From Hymenobacter sp. APR13 (GTDB lineage Bacteria > Bacteroidota > Bacteroidia > Cytophagales > Hymenobacteraceae), in NCBI RefSeq assembly GCF_000737515.1, contig NZ_CP006587.1, positions 2,089,001 to 2,153,000 of the forward strand: a stretch of 64,000 nt of DNA, read 5' to 3'. The position numbers and the translations under genes are program-made. Positions 47,346-56,306 of the stretch are shown here, piece by piece. The notes below the pieces were generated by a model, which was not told where the DNA came from, did no database searches, and worked only from the letters and a program-made list of their open reading frames with translations. Every line of letters starts with the position of its first letter. Within the stretch, counting starts at the first letter, position 1.

Positions 47346-48302
47346 ATGAAAGTAACCGAACACCTGACCCGCGCCAACGGCAAAACGCTGTTTTCCTTCG
47401 AGGTCCTGCCCCCCAAAAAGGGCGAGAACATCAAGAACCTGTTCTCCAACATCGAGCCCCTGATGGAGTTCAAACCGCCGTTTATTGACGTGACCTACCA
47501 CCGCGAGGAGTACGTGTACCGCCAGCACCCCAACGGCCTGTTGGAAAAGAAGACCGTGCGCAAGCGGCCCGGCACCGTAGGCATCTGCGCGGCCATCAAA
47601 AACCGCTTCGACGTGGACACTGTGCCCCACCTCATCTGCGGCGGCTTCTCGAAGGAGGAAACCGAAAACGCCCTCATCGACCTGCACTTCCTGGGCATCG
47701 ACAACGTGCTGGCGTTGCGCGGCGACCCTATTAAGTCGGAAGGTAGCTTCAAGCCCGACCCCGACGGCCACGCATATGCCTGCGACCTGATCGGGCAGGT
47801 GTCGGACCTGAATAAGGGGGCGTATCTGGATGAGAAGCAGGACGATACCTGGGCTACGGACTTCTGCATCGGCACGGCCGGTTATCCTGAGAAGCACTTC
47901 GAGTCGCCGAACTACGGGGCCGATTTGCGCTACCTCAAGCACAAGGTAGACCGCGGCGCCGACTACATCGTGACGCAGATGTTCTTCGACAACGAGCAGT
48001 TTTTTGCCTTCGAGAAGCGCTGCCGCGAGGCCGGTATCACGGTGCCCATCATCCCCGGCCTCAAGCCGCTCACCACCAAAAGCCAGCTTACCATGCTGCC
48101 CCGAGCCTTCTACCTCAACATTCCGGAGGAGCTGGCCGACGCCGTGCACCTGGCCCCCGACAACGCGGCGGCCCGCGAAATTGGCATTGAGTGGTGCATC
48201 AACCAGAGCCGCGAGCTGATGGCCCACGGCGTGCCCTGCCTGCACTACTACAGCATGGGCAAGTCGGAGAGCATCCGGCAGGTGGCGGCGGCGCTGTTTT
48301 AA
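47346..48302 (+). CDS. metF: Methylenetetrahydrofolate reductase
   Basis: A 318-residue FAD-dependent MTHFR that makes 5-methyltetrahydrofolate for MetH. SFEVLPPKKGENIKNLFSNI at the N-terminus holds the catalytic Glu. VLALRGDPIK is the RGD motif. GYPEKHFESPN and DYIVTQMFFD follow in family order. I start at ATG 47346, after the right arm of the DUF559 cassette. It probably shared a transcript with metH before the cassette was inserted; promoter sequence within the cassette is not evident. Confidence 0.97.
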   Translation: MKVTEHLTRANGKTLFSFEVLPPKKGENIKNLFSNIEPLMEFKPPFIDVTYHREEYVYRQHPNGLLEKKTVRKRPGTVGICAAIKNRFDVDTVPHLICGGFSKEETENALIDLHFLGIDNVLALRGDPIKSEGSFKPDPDGHAYACDLIGQVSDLNKGAYLDEKQDDTWATDFCIGTAGYPEKHFESPNYGADLRYLKHKVDRGADYIVTQMFFDNEQFFAFEKRCREAGITVPIIPGLKPLTTKSQLTMLPRAFYLNIPEELADAVHLAPDNAAAREIGIEWCINQSRELMAHGVPCLHYYSMGKSESIRQVAAALF

Positions 48303-48400
48303 CGGGTTTTTCGTTGTTTGTTTTTCGGTTTTCGTTGAAGTGAAAGCCTACGGGTTGTTGCCAACATCGAACACCGAAAAACAAACCACCAATAACGACC

Positions 48401-48877
48401 ATGAACCCCGACGACCTGTTTGCGCGGCTGCGCGAGGCCACCGCCCCCACGGAGATTGAGGCGCTGCAGAACGGCATCTGGCAGCACTGGCTCACCACCC
48501 ACGACCACCGCCTCGACAAGCACCTGGAGGTGGGCATGCGCGCCATGGCCGCCGGCGACTACACCCTGGCCATTGCCGAGTTCGACGTGCTGGTGCAGGC
48601 GCGGCCCGCCTACGCTGAGGGCTGGAACAAGCGTGCGACGGCCCATTACCTGCGTGGCGAGTACCGCGCCTCCATCCGCGACGTACAGCAAACCTTGCGG
48701 CTGGAGCCCCGCCATTTCGGGGCGCTGGCGGGCTGGGCCACCATGCGCCGCATGCTTGGCGACACGGCCGGGGCGCTGCGGCTGCTGCGCCGTTTGGAGA
48801 AAATCTGCCCGCACCAGCCGGGCCTGCAGGCGCAGCTCCGCGACCTGCGCGACCAGCTCGATAATCCGGAGAGCTGA
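48401..48877 (+). CDS. TPR-repeat protein
   Basis: A 158-residue soluble protein with about three tetratricopeptide units at residues ~40-150: GMRAMAAGDYTLAIAEFDVL, RATAHYLRGEYRASIRDVQQ and GWATMRRMLGDTAGALRLLR. There is no signal peptide. TPRs mediate protein-protein contacts; the partner is unknown. It follows metF by 98 bp, but AT-rich repetitive sequence (TTTTTCGTTGTTTG and CGAAAAACAAACC) lies between, so cotranscription is uncertain. Confidence 0.85.
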   Translation: MNPDDLFARLREATAPTEIEALQNGIWQHWLTTHDHRLDKHLEVGMRAMAAGDYTLAIAEFDVLVQARPAYAEGWNKRATAHYLRGEYRASIRDVQQTLRLEPRHFGALAGWATMRRMLGDTAGALRLLRRLEKICPHQPGLQAQLRDLRDQLDNPES

Positions 48878-49126
48878 GGCTGCAACGGCTTGTGTATCTG
48901 CTATAACACTTGTATATTTCCGGAATCTAACTTCTTGCTTTCCCCCGGCAGGATGTCGTTTTTGAAAGCTAATCAGGCCATTCCGGGGCCTATGTATACT
49001 AAAACGGGATGTAACGGGGGCAGCAGCGGTGAAGATGCAATTGAACTTTACCACTAATTTTTTTGCTCTGGCGGCACTGTGCTCTATCCCCCCTGAGCCG
49101 GCCGCGACTTCCTCCTTCCCACCCGT

Positions 49127-49717
49127 ATGAAACAATCTTACTTTTTCGCGGCGCTTTGCGCCTTGTGGCTGCTATTGCTATGTCCCGGCGCTTCGGCGCA
49201 ACAACGAATTCGCAAAAGCGAGCTGGAAAGTGGCGAGATGGACAAAGGCCGCAAGGTGGGCGTCTGGGAATATTTCAGCCTCACGCGCGACGGCCGCCAG
49301 GTGCTGGTGCAGCGCTACGACCACACCGCCGGCAAGCTCTTGTTCTACCGTCCCATCGAGGACATTCCGTACGAAGCGGAGGTGAGCCCCGGCCAGTGGA
49401 CCCGCACCCGCGTGCAGCAGCCGCCGCTGTTTGTGGGCGGCGAGGCGGCGCTGGCGGCCTACATGGCCAAGCTCAACTACCCAATGCAGGCCCAGAATAA
49501 AAATATCCAGGGCAAGGTGCTGGTGTCGTTTGCCATCGACACGCTGGGCCGCGCCTCCGGCCACAAGGTGCTGATGGGCATCGGGGGCGGCTGCGACGAG
49601 GAGGCCCTGCGCCTGTGCCGCACCATTCCGCCCCAGTGGATTCCGGCCCGCCTGGCCGGGCGCGCCGTGCCCGTCATCTACGAGCTGCCCTTCACGTTCC
49701 GGCTGCAGCAGCGCTAA
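49127..49717 (+). CDS. Periplasmic TonB C-terminal-domain protein
   Basis: A 196-residue protein with a cleavable signal peptide (ends PGASAQQ) and no cytoplasmic-membrane anchor beyond it. The middle is a short beta region (GVWEYFSLTRDGRQVLVQRY). The C-terminal TonB-type domain (residues ~105-196) has FVGGEAALAAYMAKLNYPMQ, IQGKVLVSFAIDTLGRASGH and EEALRLCRTIPPQWIPARLA. It lacks the Pro-rich energy-transducing region, so it may be an adaptor rather than a classic TonB. A TTG-N20-TATATTTC element at about 48890-48920 could be its promoter. Confidence 0.85.
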   Translation: MKQSYFFAALCALWLLLLCPGASAQQRIRKSELESGEMDKGRKVGVWEYFSLTRDGRQVLVQRYDHTAGKLLFYRPIEDIPYEAEVSPGQWTRTRVQQPPLFVGGEAALAAYMAKLNYPMQAQNKNIQGKVLVSFAIDTLGRASGHKVLMGIGGGCDEEALRLCRTIPPQWIPARLAGRAVPVIYELPFTFRLQQR

Positions 49718-49773
49718 GCCGACCGGGGCGGCGGGCCTAACCTGAGTAGGGGTAGGTTACGTACATTTCGCCC

Positions 49774-50322
49774 ATGAACCTGTTCCCTACCTTCCGCCTG
49801 CTGGCGGCTACCGGCGTGGCCGCCGGCGCTGCCCTGTTGCTCACCTCCTGCGACACCACCCCGCGTGAGCGCCAGGAAGTGGTGCGCGACGAAGTCCGCA
49901 ACCTCGATACGCTGGCTGACCGCGCCGCCGCCAAGCTGCGCGTGGCCGGCCGCCGTGCCGCCCGCTTCGACTCCGTGTCGCGGGCCCGGGCGCGCCAGCC
50001 CGTCAGCGACGCCGACGCCAACACCTTTGCCAACGAGCTGCTGGGCACTTACGCCGGTATCGAGCAGCTGACGCCGGCCACCATCGAGCCGGCCTTCACG
50101 CAGTTTATGCAGCAGGTGCGGGCCCGCCGCAAAGCCTGGACCCAGCGCGACTGGGACTACGCCACGGTTATCAGCCGCCGCCTCAACGCCCAGTTCCGCA
50201 AAATACGCCTCGACATCAAAGGCCGCGACGAGCTGCACATCCGGGCTCTGCAGACCGAGTTTACGGCCATGGAAACCAGCCGCGACGTGAAAGACCTGCG
50301 CGAAGCCGTGCGCGAAGAATAG
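49774..50322 (+). CDS. Hypothetical lipoprotein, coiled-coil
   Basis: A 182-residue protein with lipobox LTSC (Cys at about residue 26) and a helix-rich remainder (RERQEVVRDEVRNLDTLADR, TQRDWDYATVISRRLNAQFR). It has high Arg/Glu/Ala content and no recognised family. The Ser/Asp after the lipid Cys cannot tell inner from outer membrane. The region starts 57 bp after the TonB-like gene. A terminator at 50342 ends it. Confidence 0.75.
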   Translation: MNLFPTFRLLAATGVAAGAALLLTSCDTTPRERQEVVRDEVRNLDTLADRAAAKLRVAGRRAARFDSVSRARARQPVSDADANTFANELLGTYAGIEQLTPATIEPAFTQFMQQVRARRKAWTQRDWDYATVISRRLNAQFRKIRLDIKGRDELHIRALQTEFTAMETSRDVKDLREAVREE

Positions 50323-50341
50323 CCTTGTTTTCCTTGTATCG

Positions 50342-50376
50342 GAGAGCCCTGCCGCCTGGCGGGGCTCTCTTTTTAT
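50342..50376 (+). terminator. Rho-independent terminator
   Basis: An 8-bp stem GAGAGCCC/GGGCTCTC (50342-50349 with 50362-50369) followed by TTTTTAT. Confidence 0.8.
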
Positions 50377-50401
50377 GTATGTTGATTAGGGGAGGTGCCA
50401 C

Positions 50402-51937
50402 ATGCGAAAAGCCTTTGAGAAGATTTCTGCCGGCTGGTGGCTGGCCTTGCTGCTGATGTTCGGGGCCAATCCGGCGGCGGCCCAGCGCCTGATAAAAACG
50501 GCGGAAACTGTGCCCGGCGGCGAGCTATGGCTCAGCCCTGACGACCAGCTGCAGGTGCGCCTGACCGGCGAGCCGGGCGGGCAGGCCACATTCATGAACG
50601 GCCGGCCGCTGCTGGAGCTGCCAGCGGAGCAAGCCGGCGGGCAGCGCGGCATCTACCAGGGCACCTATACTATCACGACCACCGATACGCTGGGCGGCCC
50701 CGCCGGCCGCCCCCTCTGGCTGCACCTGCGCCTGCCCGACGGCCGCCACGATTCCCTTGCCACCGCCGCGCCCGTGCGGGTCCTCAGCCCTGATCAGCCT
50801 CAGTTAGCCCTCACCCAAGGCGGGCTGGCGTATCTAAACTACGGCCTGGGCGAAGACCGGCTGGGCGGCGCCAAGCTCGGCTACCTCGACTCGCTGGTGG
50901 TGCTGCATGTGGTGGGGCGGGCCGCGGGCCAGTACCGGGTGCAGCTGGCCACCGGCCAGCACGCCTGGGTGCCTGCCGAAGTGGTGCGTCTGCTGCCGCC
51001 GGGCGGCTTCGTGCCGGCCTCGCTCACCGGCTCGTGGAGCGTGCAGGGCGACTCGCTCTACGACTACGTGCGCCTGCCGCTCAGCCAGCGCCTGCCCTAC
51101 CGCACCCAGCTGCTCCAGAACCCCACCCGGCTGGTCGTGGACGTGTTTGGGGCGACATCCAACACCAACTGGATAACGCAGCGCGCCGGCCTGCAGGAGT
51201 TGGGCGACGTGTATTACGAGCAGCCCCAGCCCGACGTGTTTCGGATAGTGCTGCCGCTGCGGCACCGCCAAAGCTGGGGCTACCACGTGGGCTACGTGCG
51301 CAATACGCTGGTGGTGCAGGTGGCGCACCCGCCCGCCAAGCTGCGCCTGAAAGGCCTGCTGGTCGCCATCGACGCCGGCCACGGCGGCACCAACACCGGC
51401 GCGGCCACCCCGGCCGGCATCCGCGAAAAAGACCTCACGCTCTCCATTGCCCAACAGCTCCGGCAGGAGCTGGAGCGCCGCGGCGCCCGCGTGCTCATGA
51501 CTCGCTCCGACGACCGCACCGTGGACAACGGCGACCGGGTGCTGCTGCTGCGCCAGCGCCGGCCCGCGCTGCTGGTGAGCATCCACGTGAATTCGGCGGG
51601 CAGCGCGGCGGCGCGGGGCACGGCGGCGTTCTACCGCTACGTGGCGTTTCGGCCGCTGGCGGCGGCGCTCTACCAGCGCATGCAGGCCGAGACCGGCCTG
51701 CCGGGCTGGGGGCTGGTCGGCAATTTCAACTTCGGCCTGAATGGCCCCACCGAGTACCCCAACGCGCTGGTGGAAACGGCCTTTCTCTCCAACCCCGAAG
51801 ATGCAAAGGTGCTGACCGACCCCGCCGCTCAGCGCCGCATGGCGCAGGCCATGGCCGCAGGGGTACAGGATTTTCTGCAGGCCTCGCGCGCGAAGGGCCT
51901 GCGCGGCTGGCTGCTGCGCCAGCCGGCCCGGGAGTAG
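50402..51937 (+). CDS. N-acetylmuramoyl-L-alanine amidase (Amidase_3)
   Basis: A 511-residue cell-wall hydrolase. Signal peptide to about AAAQR. A beta-rich N-terminal region at residues ~30-310 may be substrate-binding or AMIN-like. The catalytic Amidase_3 domain (residues ~318-505) has zinc ligands in LVAIDAGHGGTNTG (His), REKDLTLSIAQQL (Glu) and LVSIHVNSAG (His), and the catalytic Glu in ALVETAFLSNPEDAK. It cleaves the bond between N-acetylmuramic acid and L-alanine of peptidoglycan in the periplasm. An SD-like AGGGGAGGTG sits just before the ATG. Confidence 0.95.
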   Translation: MRKAFEKISAGWWLALLLMFGANPAAAQRLIKTAETVPGGELWLSPDDQLQVRLTGEPGGQATFMNGRPLLELPAEQAGGQRGIYQGTYTITTTDTLGGPAGRPLWLHLRLPDGRHDSLATAAPVRVLSPDQPQLALTQGGLAYLNYGLGEDRLGGAKLGYLDSLVVLHVVGRAAGQYRVQLATGQHAWVPAEVVRLLPPGGFVPASLTGSWSVQGDSLYDYVRLPLSQRLPYRTQLLQNPTRLVVDVFGATSNTNWITQRAGLQELGDVYYEQPQPDVFRIVLPLRHRQSWGYHVGYVRNTLVVQVAHPPAKLRLKGLLVAIDAGHGGTNTGAATPAGIREKDLTLSIAQQLRQELERRGARVLMTRSDDRTVDNGDRVLLLRQRRPALLVSIHVNSAGSAAARGTAAFYRYVAFRPLAAALYQRMQAETGLPGWGLVGNFNFGLNGPTEYPNALVETAFLSNPEDAKVLTDPAAQRRMAQAMAAGVQDFLQASRAKGLRGWLLRQPARE

Positions 51938-52135
51938 CCGCGGCGGTATCGGGTGGCCGGGGCAGGAGGGAAGCTGCTGGGAGAGAAGCCGGATCTATAG
52001 CTTTTTAGCAAAAAATAGTTGGGCGTTTGCCGCTAATCGGCGTACAAAGCCGATATCTTCCTAAAAATCAGGCACGGCTTCCGGTCGTGCTTTGGGCGTT
52101 TCTGTTCTACCTCACCACCAAAACCACCATTCCTC

Positions 52136-53539
52136 ATGGCAGAAGATTCTTTACTGGACCGTAGCCGCACCGTAGCCGGCCCCGGCTACAACCGCTGGCT
52201 GGTGCCGCCGGCCGCGCTGGCGGTGCACCTGGCCATCGGGCAGGCATATGCCTTCAGCGTGTTCAAAAAGCCCCTGGGCGCCCTCATCAGCGGCAACCCC
52301 GACGCCCCGGCCCCGGCCGACTGGACGCCCGGGCAGCTGGGCGTAATCTTCTCCATTGCCATTGTGCTGCTGGGCCTTTCGGCCGCCATTTTTGGCAAGT
52401 GGCTGGAGCGCGTGGGGCCGCGCAAGGCCATGATGGCGTCGGCGCTGTGCTTTGGCGGCGGCTTCTTCATTGCCGCGCTGGGCGTGCACCTGCACAACAT
52501 CTGGCTGGTGTATTTCGGTTACGGCTTCGTGGGCGGCATTGGGCTGGGCATCGGCTACATTTCGCCGGTGAGCACCCTGATCAAGTGGTTTCCCGACCGT
52601 AAGGGCGTGGCTACGGGCATGGCCATCATGGGCTTCGGCGGTGGCGCCATGATTGGCTCGCCGCTGGCCGTTATGCTCATGGACCACTTCAAGGCCGCTG
52701 GTACCGGCACGCTGGGCGTGGCCGCCACGTTCCTGGCTATGGGCCTGATTTACTTGCTGTTCATGCAGTTCGGCGTCTGGACCATCCGGGTGCCTGCCGA
52801 TGACTGGAAGCCCGCGGGCTACGTGCCTTCCACCGACCACAACGCCCTCATCACCACCGGCAACGTAACGGCCGACAACGCCATCAAGACGCCGCAATTT
52901 TGGCTGCTGTGGGTGGTGCTGTGCATGAACGTAACGGCCGGTATCGGCGTGCTCGAAACCGCTTCGCCACTCATTCAGGAGTCGTTTTCGGATGCCGCCA
53001 TGGGCGCCGGACGCGGCGTAACGGCGGCTGCCGCTGCCGGCTTCGTGGGTTTGCTGAGCTTGTTCAATTTGCTGGGCCGCTTCTTCTGGTCGTCGGCTTC
53101 GGATAAGCTGGGCCGCAAAACCACGTACGCCATCTACTTCGGCCTGGGCATTCTGCTCTACGCCCTGATTCCGACCCTGGGCGCCGGCGCCCAGCTGACG
53201 CTGTTTGTGGTGGTGTCCTGCGTGATTCTGACCATGTACGGCGGTGGTTTTGCCACCATCCCGGCCTACCTCTCCGACTTGTTCGGCAAGCTGCAGGTGG
53301 GCGCCATCCACGGGCGCCTGCTCACGGCCTGGAGTACGGCCGGCGTACTCGGCCCCGTGATTGTGAACTATCTGCACGGCAGCGCCAAAGACAAAGGCCT
53401 GGTGGGCGCGGCGGCGTATCAGTCGGTGTTCTACACCATGGCAATTCTGCTGGTGGTGGGCCTGGTTGCCAACTTCCTGGTGAAGCCTGTCGCCGAGCGG
53501 TACTTCGAGAAGGAGCCCGCCAAAAAAACAGTGGCCTAA
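52136..53539 (+). CDS. OFA-family MFS transporter (oxalate/formate or lactate-type)
   Basis: A 467-residue, 12-helix major facilitator. The N-terminal LAIGQAYAFSVFKKPLGALI and the loop-2/3 motif GKWLERVGPRKAMM are typical of the OFA (oxalate-formate antiporter) family, as are GIGYISPVSTLIKWFPDRKG and GRFFWSSASDKLGRK. The C-terminus is cytoplasmic (FEKEPAKKTVA). It is followed 36 bp later by a 47-residue single-helix protein that probably forms a complex with it. The substrate is a monocarboxylate or dicarboxylate, not determinable from sequence. Confidence 0.9.
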   Translation: MAEDSLLDRSRTVAGPGYNRWLVPPAALAVHLAIGQAYAFSVFKKPLGALISGNPDAPAPADWTPGQLGVIFSIAIVLLGLSAAIFGKWLERVGPRKAMMASALCFGGGFFIAALGVHLHNIWLVYFGYGFVGGIGLGIGYISPVSTLIKWFPDRKGVATGMAIMGFGGGAMIGSPLAVMLMDHFKAAGTGTLGVAATFLAMGLIYLLFMQFGVWTIRVPADDWKPAGYVPSTDHNALITTGNVTADNAIKTPQFWLLWVVLCMNVTAGIGVLETASPLIQESFSDAAMGAGRGVTAAAAAGFVGLLSLFNLLGRFFWSSASDKLGRKTTYAIYFGLGILLYALIPTLGAGAQLTLFVVVSCVILTMYGGGFATIPAYLSDLFGKLQVGAIHGRLLTAWSTAGVLGPVIVNYLHGSAKDKGLVGAAAYQSVFYTMAILLVVGLVANFLVKPVAERYFEKEPAKKTVA

Positions 53540-53575
53540 CCGCCGCATCACGTACTTCCTGACTTTCAATTCGAT

Positions 53576-53719
53576 ATGGAACCAAGAACGCAGAATTCCA
53601 ACGCCGATGCCACGCCCAGTTCCACTGGCGCGCTGGTGATTGCCTGGCTGTTTGTGGGTGTGCCGCTGGCCTGGGGCGTTTCCCAGACCTTCATCAAGGC
53701 CCTTGCCCTGTTCAAGTAG
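53576..53719 (+). CDS. MFS transporter small subunit (47 residues, single TM helix)
   Basis: A short gene not visible in long-ORF scans. ATG 53576 to TAG 53719 gives a 47-residue product: a polar N-terminus (MEPRTQNSNADATPSSTG) then one transmembrane helix ALVIAWLFVGVPLAWGVSQT and a short FIKALALFK tail. This layout, right after an OFA-type MFS gene, matches the small-subunit family that accompanies such transporters in Bacteroidota. It is cotranscribed with the transporter, and a strong terminator follows 21 bp after the stop. Its exact role (stability or targeting of the carrier) is not established. Confidence 0.85.
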   Translation: MEPRTQNSNADATPSSTGALVIAWLFVGVPLAWGVSQTFIKALALFK

Positions 53720-53740
53720 CATCCTTCAAAATAAAGTAGC

Positions 53741-53786
53741 GCTAAAACAAAAGAAGCACCCCGCGGGGTGCTTCTTTTGTTTTAGC
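53741..53786 (+). terminator. Perfect palindromic terminator
   Basis: 22-bp arms (53741-53762 and 53765-53786), essentially a continuous palindrome centred on CCCCGCGGGG with A-rich and T-rich flanks. It ends the transporter operon and may act on both strands. Confidence 0.9.
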
Positions 53787-53917
53787 GTACTGCGTGCTCA
53801 ATGTGGAGTGGCAAACGCTGAGTGTGAGCTATTTTGGTGACCAGTATAGCTCACTACTGAGTGTTACCCTAAATACTAAATACTCAGTACCTAATACTCA
53901 ATACCGACCCCCGCCGC

Positions 53918-54337
53918 ATGTTCGACGAGCCCACTGACCAGCCCATTGTGCTGCTGGCCTCCTTCGCCAACACCATCTCGGCGCATCTGGCCAAGAATCA
54001 GCTGGATGCCGCCGGTATCCCGAGCTTCCTCAGCAACGAAAACCGGCCATACGGCCCTATATCCGGCGGCGTACGTCTGCACGTGCGCCAGCCCGACCTA
54101 GCCGCCGCCCAGGAGCTGCTGGATGCCAGCCGCCCCACCATGCACGCCCTGGCCAGCTCCGACGACGAGGAAACCCCCGCCACGGTCCGCTGCCCCCGCT
54201 GCCACCACCCCGACGTAGTCTGCCGCCACCAGCCCCAGCCCCAAGATAACCTGTTCGTGAAGCTGCGCCTATGGCTGCTGGCCCCCGAGCGGCCCCAGTG
54301 CCACTGCTTCCAGTGCGGGCTGGATTTTGAAGGATGA
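53918..54337 (+). CDS. DUF2007-type protein with zinc-ribbon C-terminus
   Basis: A 139-residue soluble protein. The N-terminal half fits the DUF2007/putative signal-transducing fold: VLLASFANTISAHLAKNQLD, AAGIPSFLSNEN and VRLHVRQPDLAAAQELLDAS. The C-terminus has two cysteine pairs, CPRCHHPDVVC and CHCFQCG, that could bind zinc. No catalytic role is known. Upstream there are short direct repeats (ACTAAATACTCAGTACCTAA). It stands alone. Confidence 0.82.
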   Translation: MFDEPTDQPIVLLASFANTISAHLAKNQLDAAGIPSFLSNENRPYGPISGGVRLHVRQPDLAAAQELLDASRPTMHALASSDDEETPATVRCPRCHHPDVVCRHQPQPQDNLFVKLRLWLLAPERPQCHCFQCGLDFEG

Positions 54338-54430
54338 GTCTTGAGGAAAATTTGGGGATTAATAATGTAAATTAAACTTTACTTTTTGTGAAGTATGATT
54401 TACATTTGAATTCACCTACTCTTCAATCAC

Positions 54431-54796
54431 ATGAACAAGCTCCTTTTGCCGTACTACTGCAAGTACATCAGTGTGTTGCTGTTGCTGAGCACCTGCTGGC
54501 TTGGGTATCAGCACAATGCTACCGGGCTAGCGCTGGCACTAACCACTGGGATACTGGCCTGGATATTCTCTGCTGAGCGCATCGAAGACGAGCGTACGGC
54601 TTACCGGCGGCTTCTGGCTTTTCGGGCCACCACGTTTGCCGCCCTGCTGTTTGGGGGCGTGTCGGCAGTGCTGGTGCTAAGTGGCCTGAGCGCCATTCCA
54701 TCAATATTCTGCGTGGCTCCCGTGGCGTTGGGCGTGTACCTCGTGGCTTTCTACGGCGGCTTGCTGCTGCCTTTTCAGCGCAATTGTGCGGAATAA
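54431..54796 (+). CDS. Small integral membrane protein
   Basis: A 121-residue protein with about four hydrophobic helices: YISVLLLLSTCWLGY, LALALTTGILAWIFS, FAALLFGGVSAVLVLSG and APVALGVYLVAFYGGLL. A charged loop (AERIEDERTAYRRLLAFR) sits between pairs. Its stop overlaps the start of the HTH gene by 11 bp, the arrangement seen for membrane-protein/XRE-regulator pairs. An upstream TACATTTG (54401-54408) matches the -7 box, and a TGTAAA/TTTACA inverted repeat (54366-54404) could be the regulator's operator. Confidence 0.75.
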   Translation: MNKLLLPYYCKYISVLLLLSTCWLGYQHNATGLALALTTGILAWIFSAERIEDERTAYRRLLAFRATTFAALLFGGVSAVLVLSGLSAIPSIFCVAPVALGVYLVAFYGGLLLPFQRNCAE

Positions 54797-54986
54797 GCTG
54801 AAGGTAGCCCGGGCGCAACGGGCCATAACCCAGGCGGATTTGGCTGCTGCCCTGGCTATTTCCCGGCAAACAGTCATTTCCATCGAACAAGGTCGCTATG
54901 TGCCTTCTGCCGTGCTGGCCCTGAAGCTGGCGCGGTACTTTGGGCAAGCCGTGGAGGAGCTGTTTGAACTGGAGGAGCACGACTGA
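54786..54986 (+). CDS. XRE-family helix-turn-helix regulator
   Basis: A 66-residue single-domain DNA-binding protein. Helix-turn-helix: TQADLAAALAISRQTVISIE, followed by QGRYVPSAVLALKLARYFG and the acidic end VEELFELEEHD. The predicted start is GTG at 54786, 11 bp inside the membrane-protein gene, so translation is coupled. In similar pairs the small Cro/C1-like protein represses the pair. The target is unknown. It is convergent with moeA, 18 bp away. Confidence 0.88.
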   Translation: MRNKLKVARAQRAITQADLAAALAISRQTVISIEQGRYVPSAVLALKLARYFGQAVEELFELEEHD

Positions 54987-55004
54987 AACCGGCTATTTGT
55001 CTTC

Positions 55005-56231
55005 CTACCGAAACCGCCACACCGGCAGCACCGTGCCCGCCGCAAAGTGCTCCGGTTCCGGCGGCAGTTCCAGAAAGCCGCTGGAGGTAAGCAGGCTGGC
55101 CATGTCGCCGGAGCCGCCGGCGCGCTCGGGCGTGGCCAGCAGGCGGCCATCGGGGCCGGGCTCCAGGCTCACCAGCAGGAAATGCGTCATCGGCGGCTTG
55201 AAGTCGATGGGGTGGGTGAGCACGGCGGGCACGGGTGCGGCCCCGGCGGCCGAGGTGCCGGCGGGCTGCTGCACGGCCAGCAGCCAGGGCCGGGCGTAGC
55301 GGTAGAAGTTCACGAACGTGGACACCGGGTTGCCGGGCAGCGCAAACACCACCGCCCCGCCGGGCTGCTGCCCGAACCAGAACGGCTTGCCCGGCCGCTG
55401 CTTCACCTCATGGAACACCTGCTCCACGCCCAGCTCCCGCAGTACACTTGGCAGAAAATCGGCCTTGCCCATCGACACGCCCCCGCTGAGCACCACCGCA
55501 TCGAAGCCGGCGAGCAGCGCAGGCAAACCCTGGCGCAACGCGTCGGGGTCGTCGTCGAAGTGGAAGATTTCGGTGCGGGCCCCGGCGGCTTCGGCGGCGG
55601 CCTGGAGCATGATGGCGTTGGAGCGGCGGATCTGGTGGGCCTGGGGCTGCTCGGTGATGGGCACCAGCTCGTCGCCGGTGCTCACCACAGCCACCCGCGG
55701 CCGCCGCGACACGGCCACGGTGGCGGCGCCTACGGTGGCGGCCACTGCTACTTCGGCGGGTTCCAAGCGGGTGCCGGCGGGCACCAGCAGGTCGCCCTGC
55801 TGGCGGTCGGCGGCCTGGGGGTGCACGTTGTGGCCGGCCCGGGGCGGCAGCGCCTGTACGGTGGCCCAGCGCTGGCCGTCGGCATCGGTGCGGAACGTGA
55901 GGTCCTCGTAGCGAATCACGGTATCCACGCCGGGCGGCAGCATGGCCCCGGTCATGATTTCCACGGCGGCCGTGGCCTCAGGCAGCGCTTGGGGCGGCTG
56001 GCCGGCAAACTGGGTGTGGTGAATGCGAAATTCCGTCTGGCCCGCCGCCAGTGCCTCGTAGCGCACGGCCATGCCGTCCATAGCCACCCGGTTGAAGGGC
56101 GGAAAATCCCGGTCGGCGCGCAGGTCCTCGCGCAGCACGCGGCCGGTGGCGAGGCTCAGGGAAAGATACTCCACGCCCAGCGGGCGAATGGTGGCGGCAA
56201 CAAGGCGGGTGGCTTCAGCAACAGAAATCAT
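55005..56231 (-). CDS. moeA: Molybdopterin molybdotransferase MoeA
   Basis: A 408-residue MoeA, which inserts molybdate into adenylylated molybdopterin. Signatures in order: MISVAEATRLVAATI, the FPPFNRVAMDGMAVR segment, TGAMLPPGVDTVIRYEDL, VAVVSTGDELVP, and VVLSGGVSMGKADFLPSVL. The C-terminal domain carries PGNPVSTFVNFYRYARPW. I start at ATG 56231; the eight preceding residues from an upstream ATG are not family-like. It opens the Moco cluster, running opposite to the other genes. Confidence 0.96.
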   Translation of the reverse strand: MISVAEATRLVAATIRPLGVEYLSLSLATGRVLREDLRADRDFPPFNRVAMDGMAVRYEALAAGQTEFRIHHTQFAGQPPQALPEATAAVEIMTGAMLPPGVDTVIRYEDLTFRTDADGQRWATVQALPPRAGHNVHPQAADRQQGDLLVPAGTRLEPAEVAVAATVGAATVAVSRRPRVAVVSTGDELVPITEQPQAHQIRRSNAIMLQAAAEAAGARTEIFHFDDDPDALRQGLPALLAGFDAVVLSGGVSMGKADFLPSVLRELGVEQVFHEVKQRPGKPFWFGQQPGGAVVFALPGNPVSTFVNFYRYARPWLLAVQQPAGTSAAGAAPVPAVLTHPIDFKPPMTHFLLVSLEPGPDGRLLATPERAGGSGDMASLLTSSGFLELPPEPEHFAAGTVLPVWRFR

Positions 56232-56306
56232 AGGCACGAAGGTAGAACAAGCCATTGCTTGCGCCGTTTCTCAACGGGGAAATGGGCTGGTTGTTTGGAA
56301 TGGATG

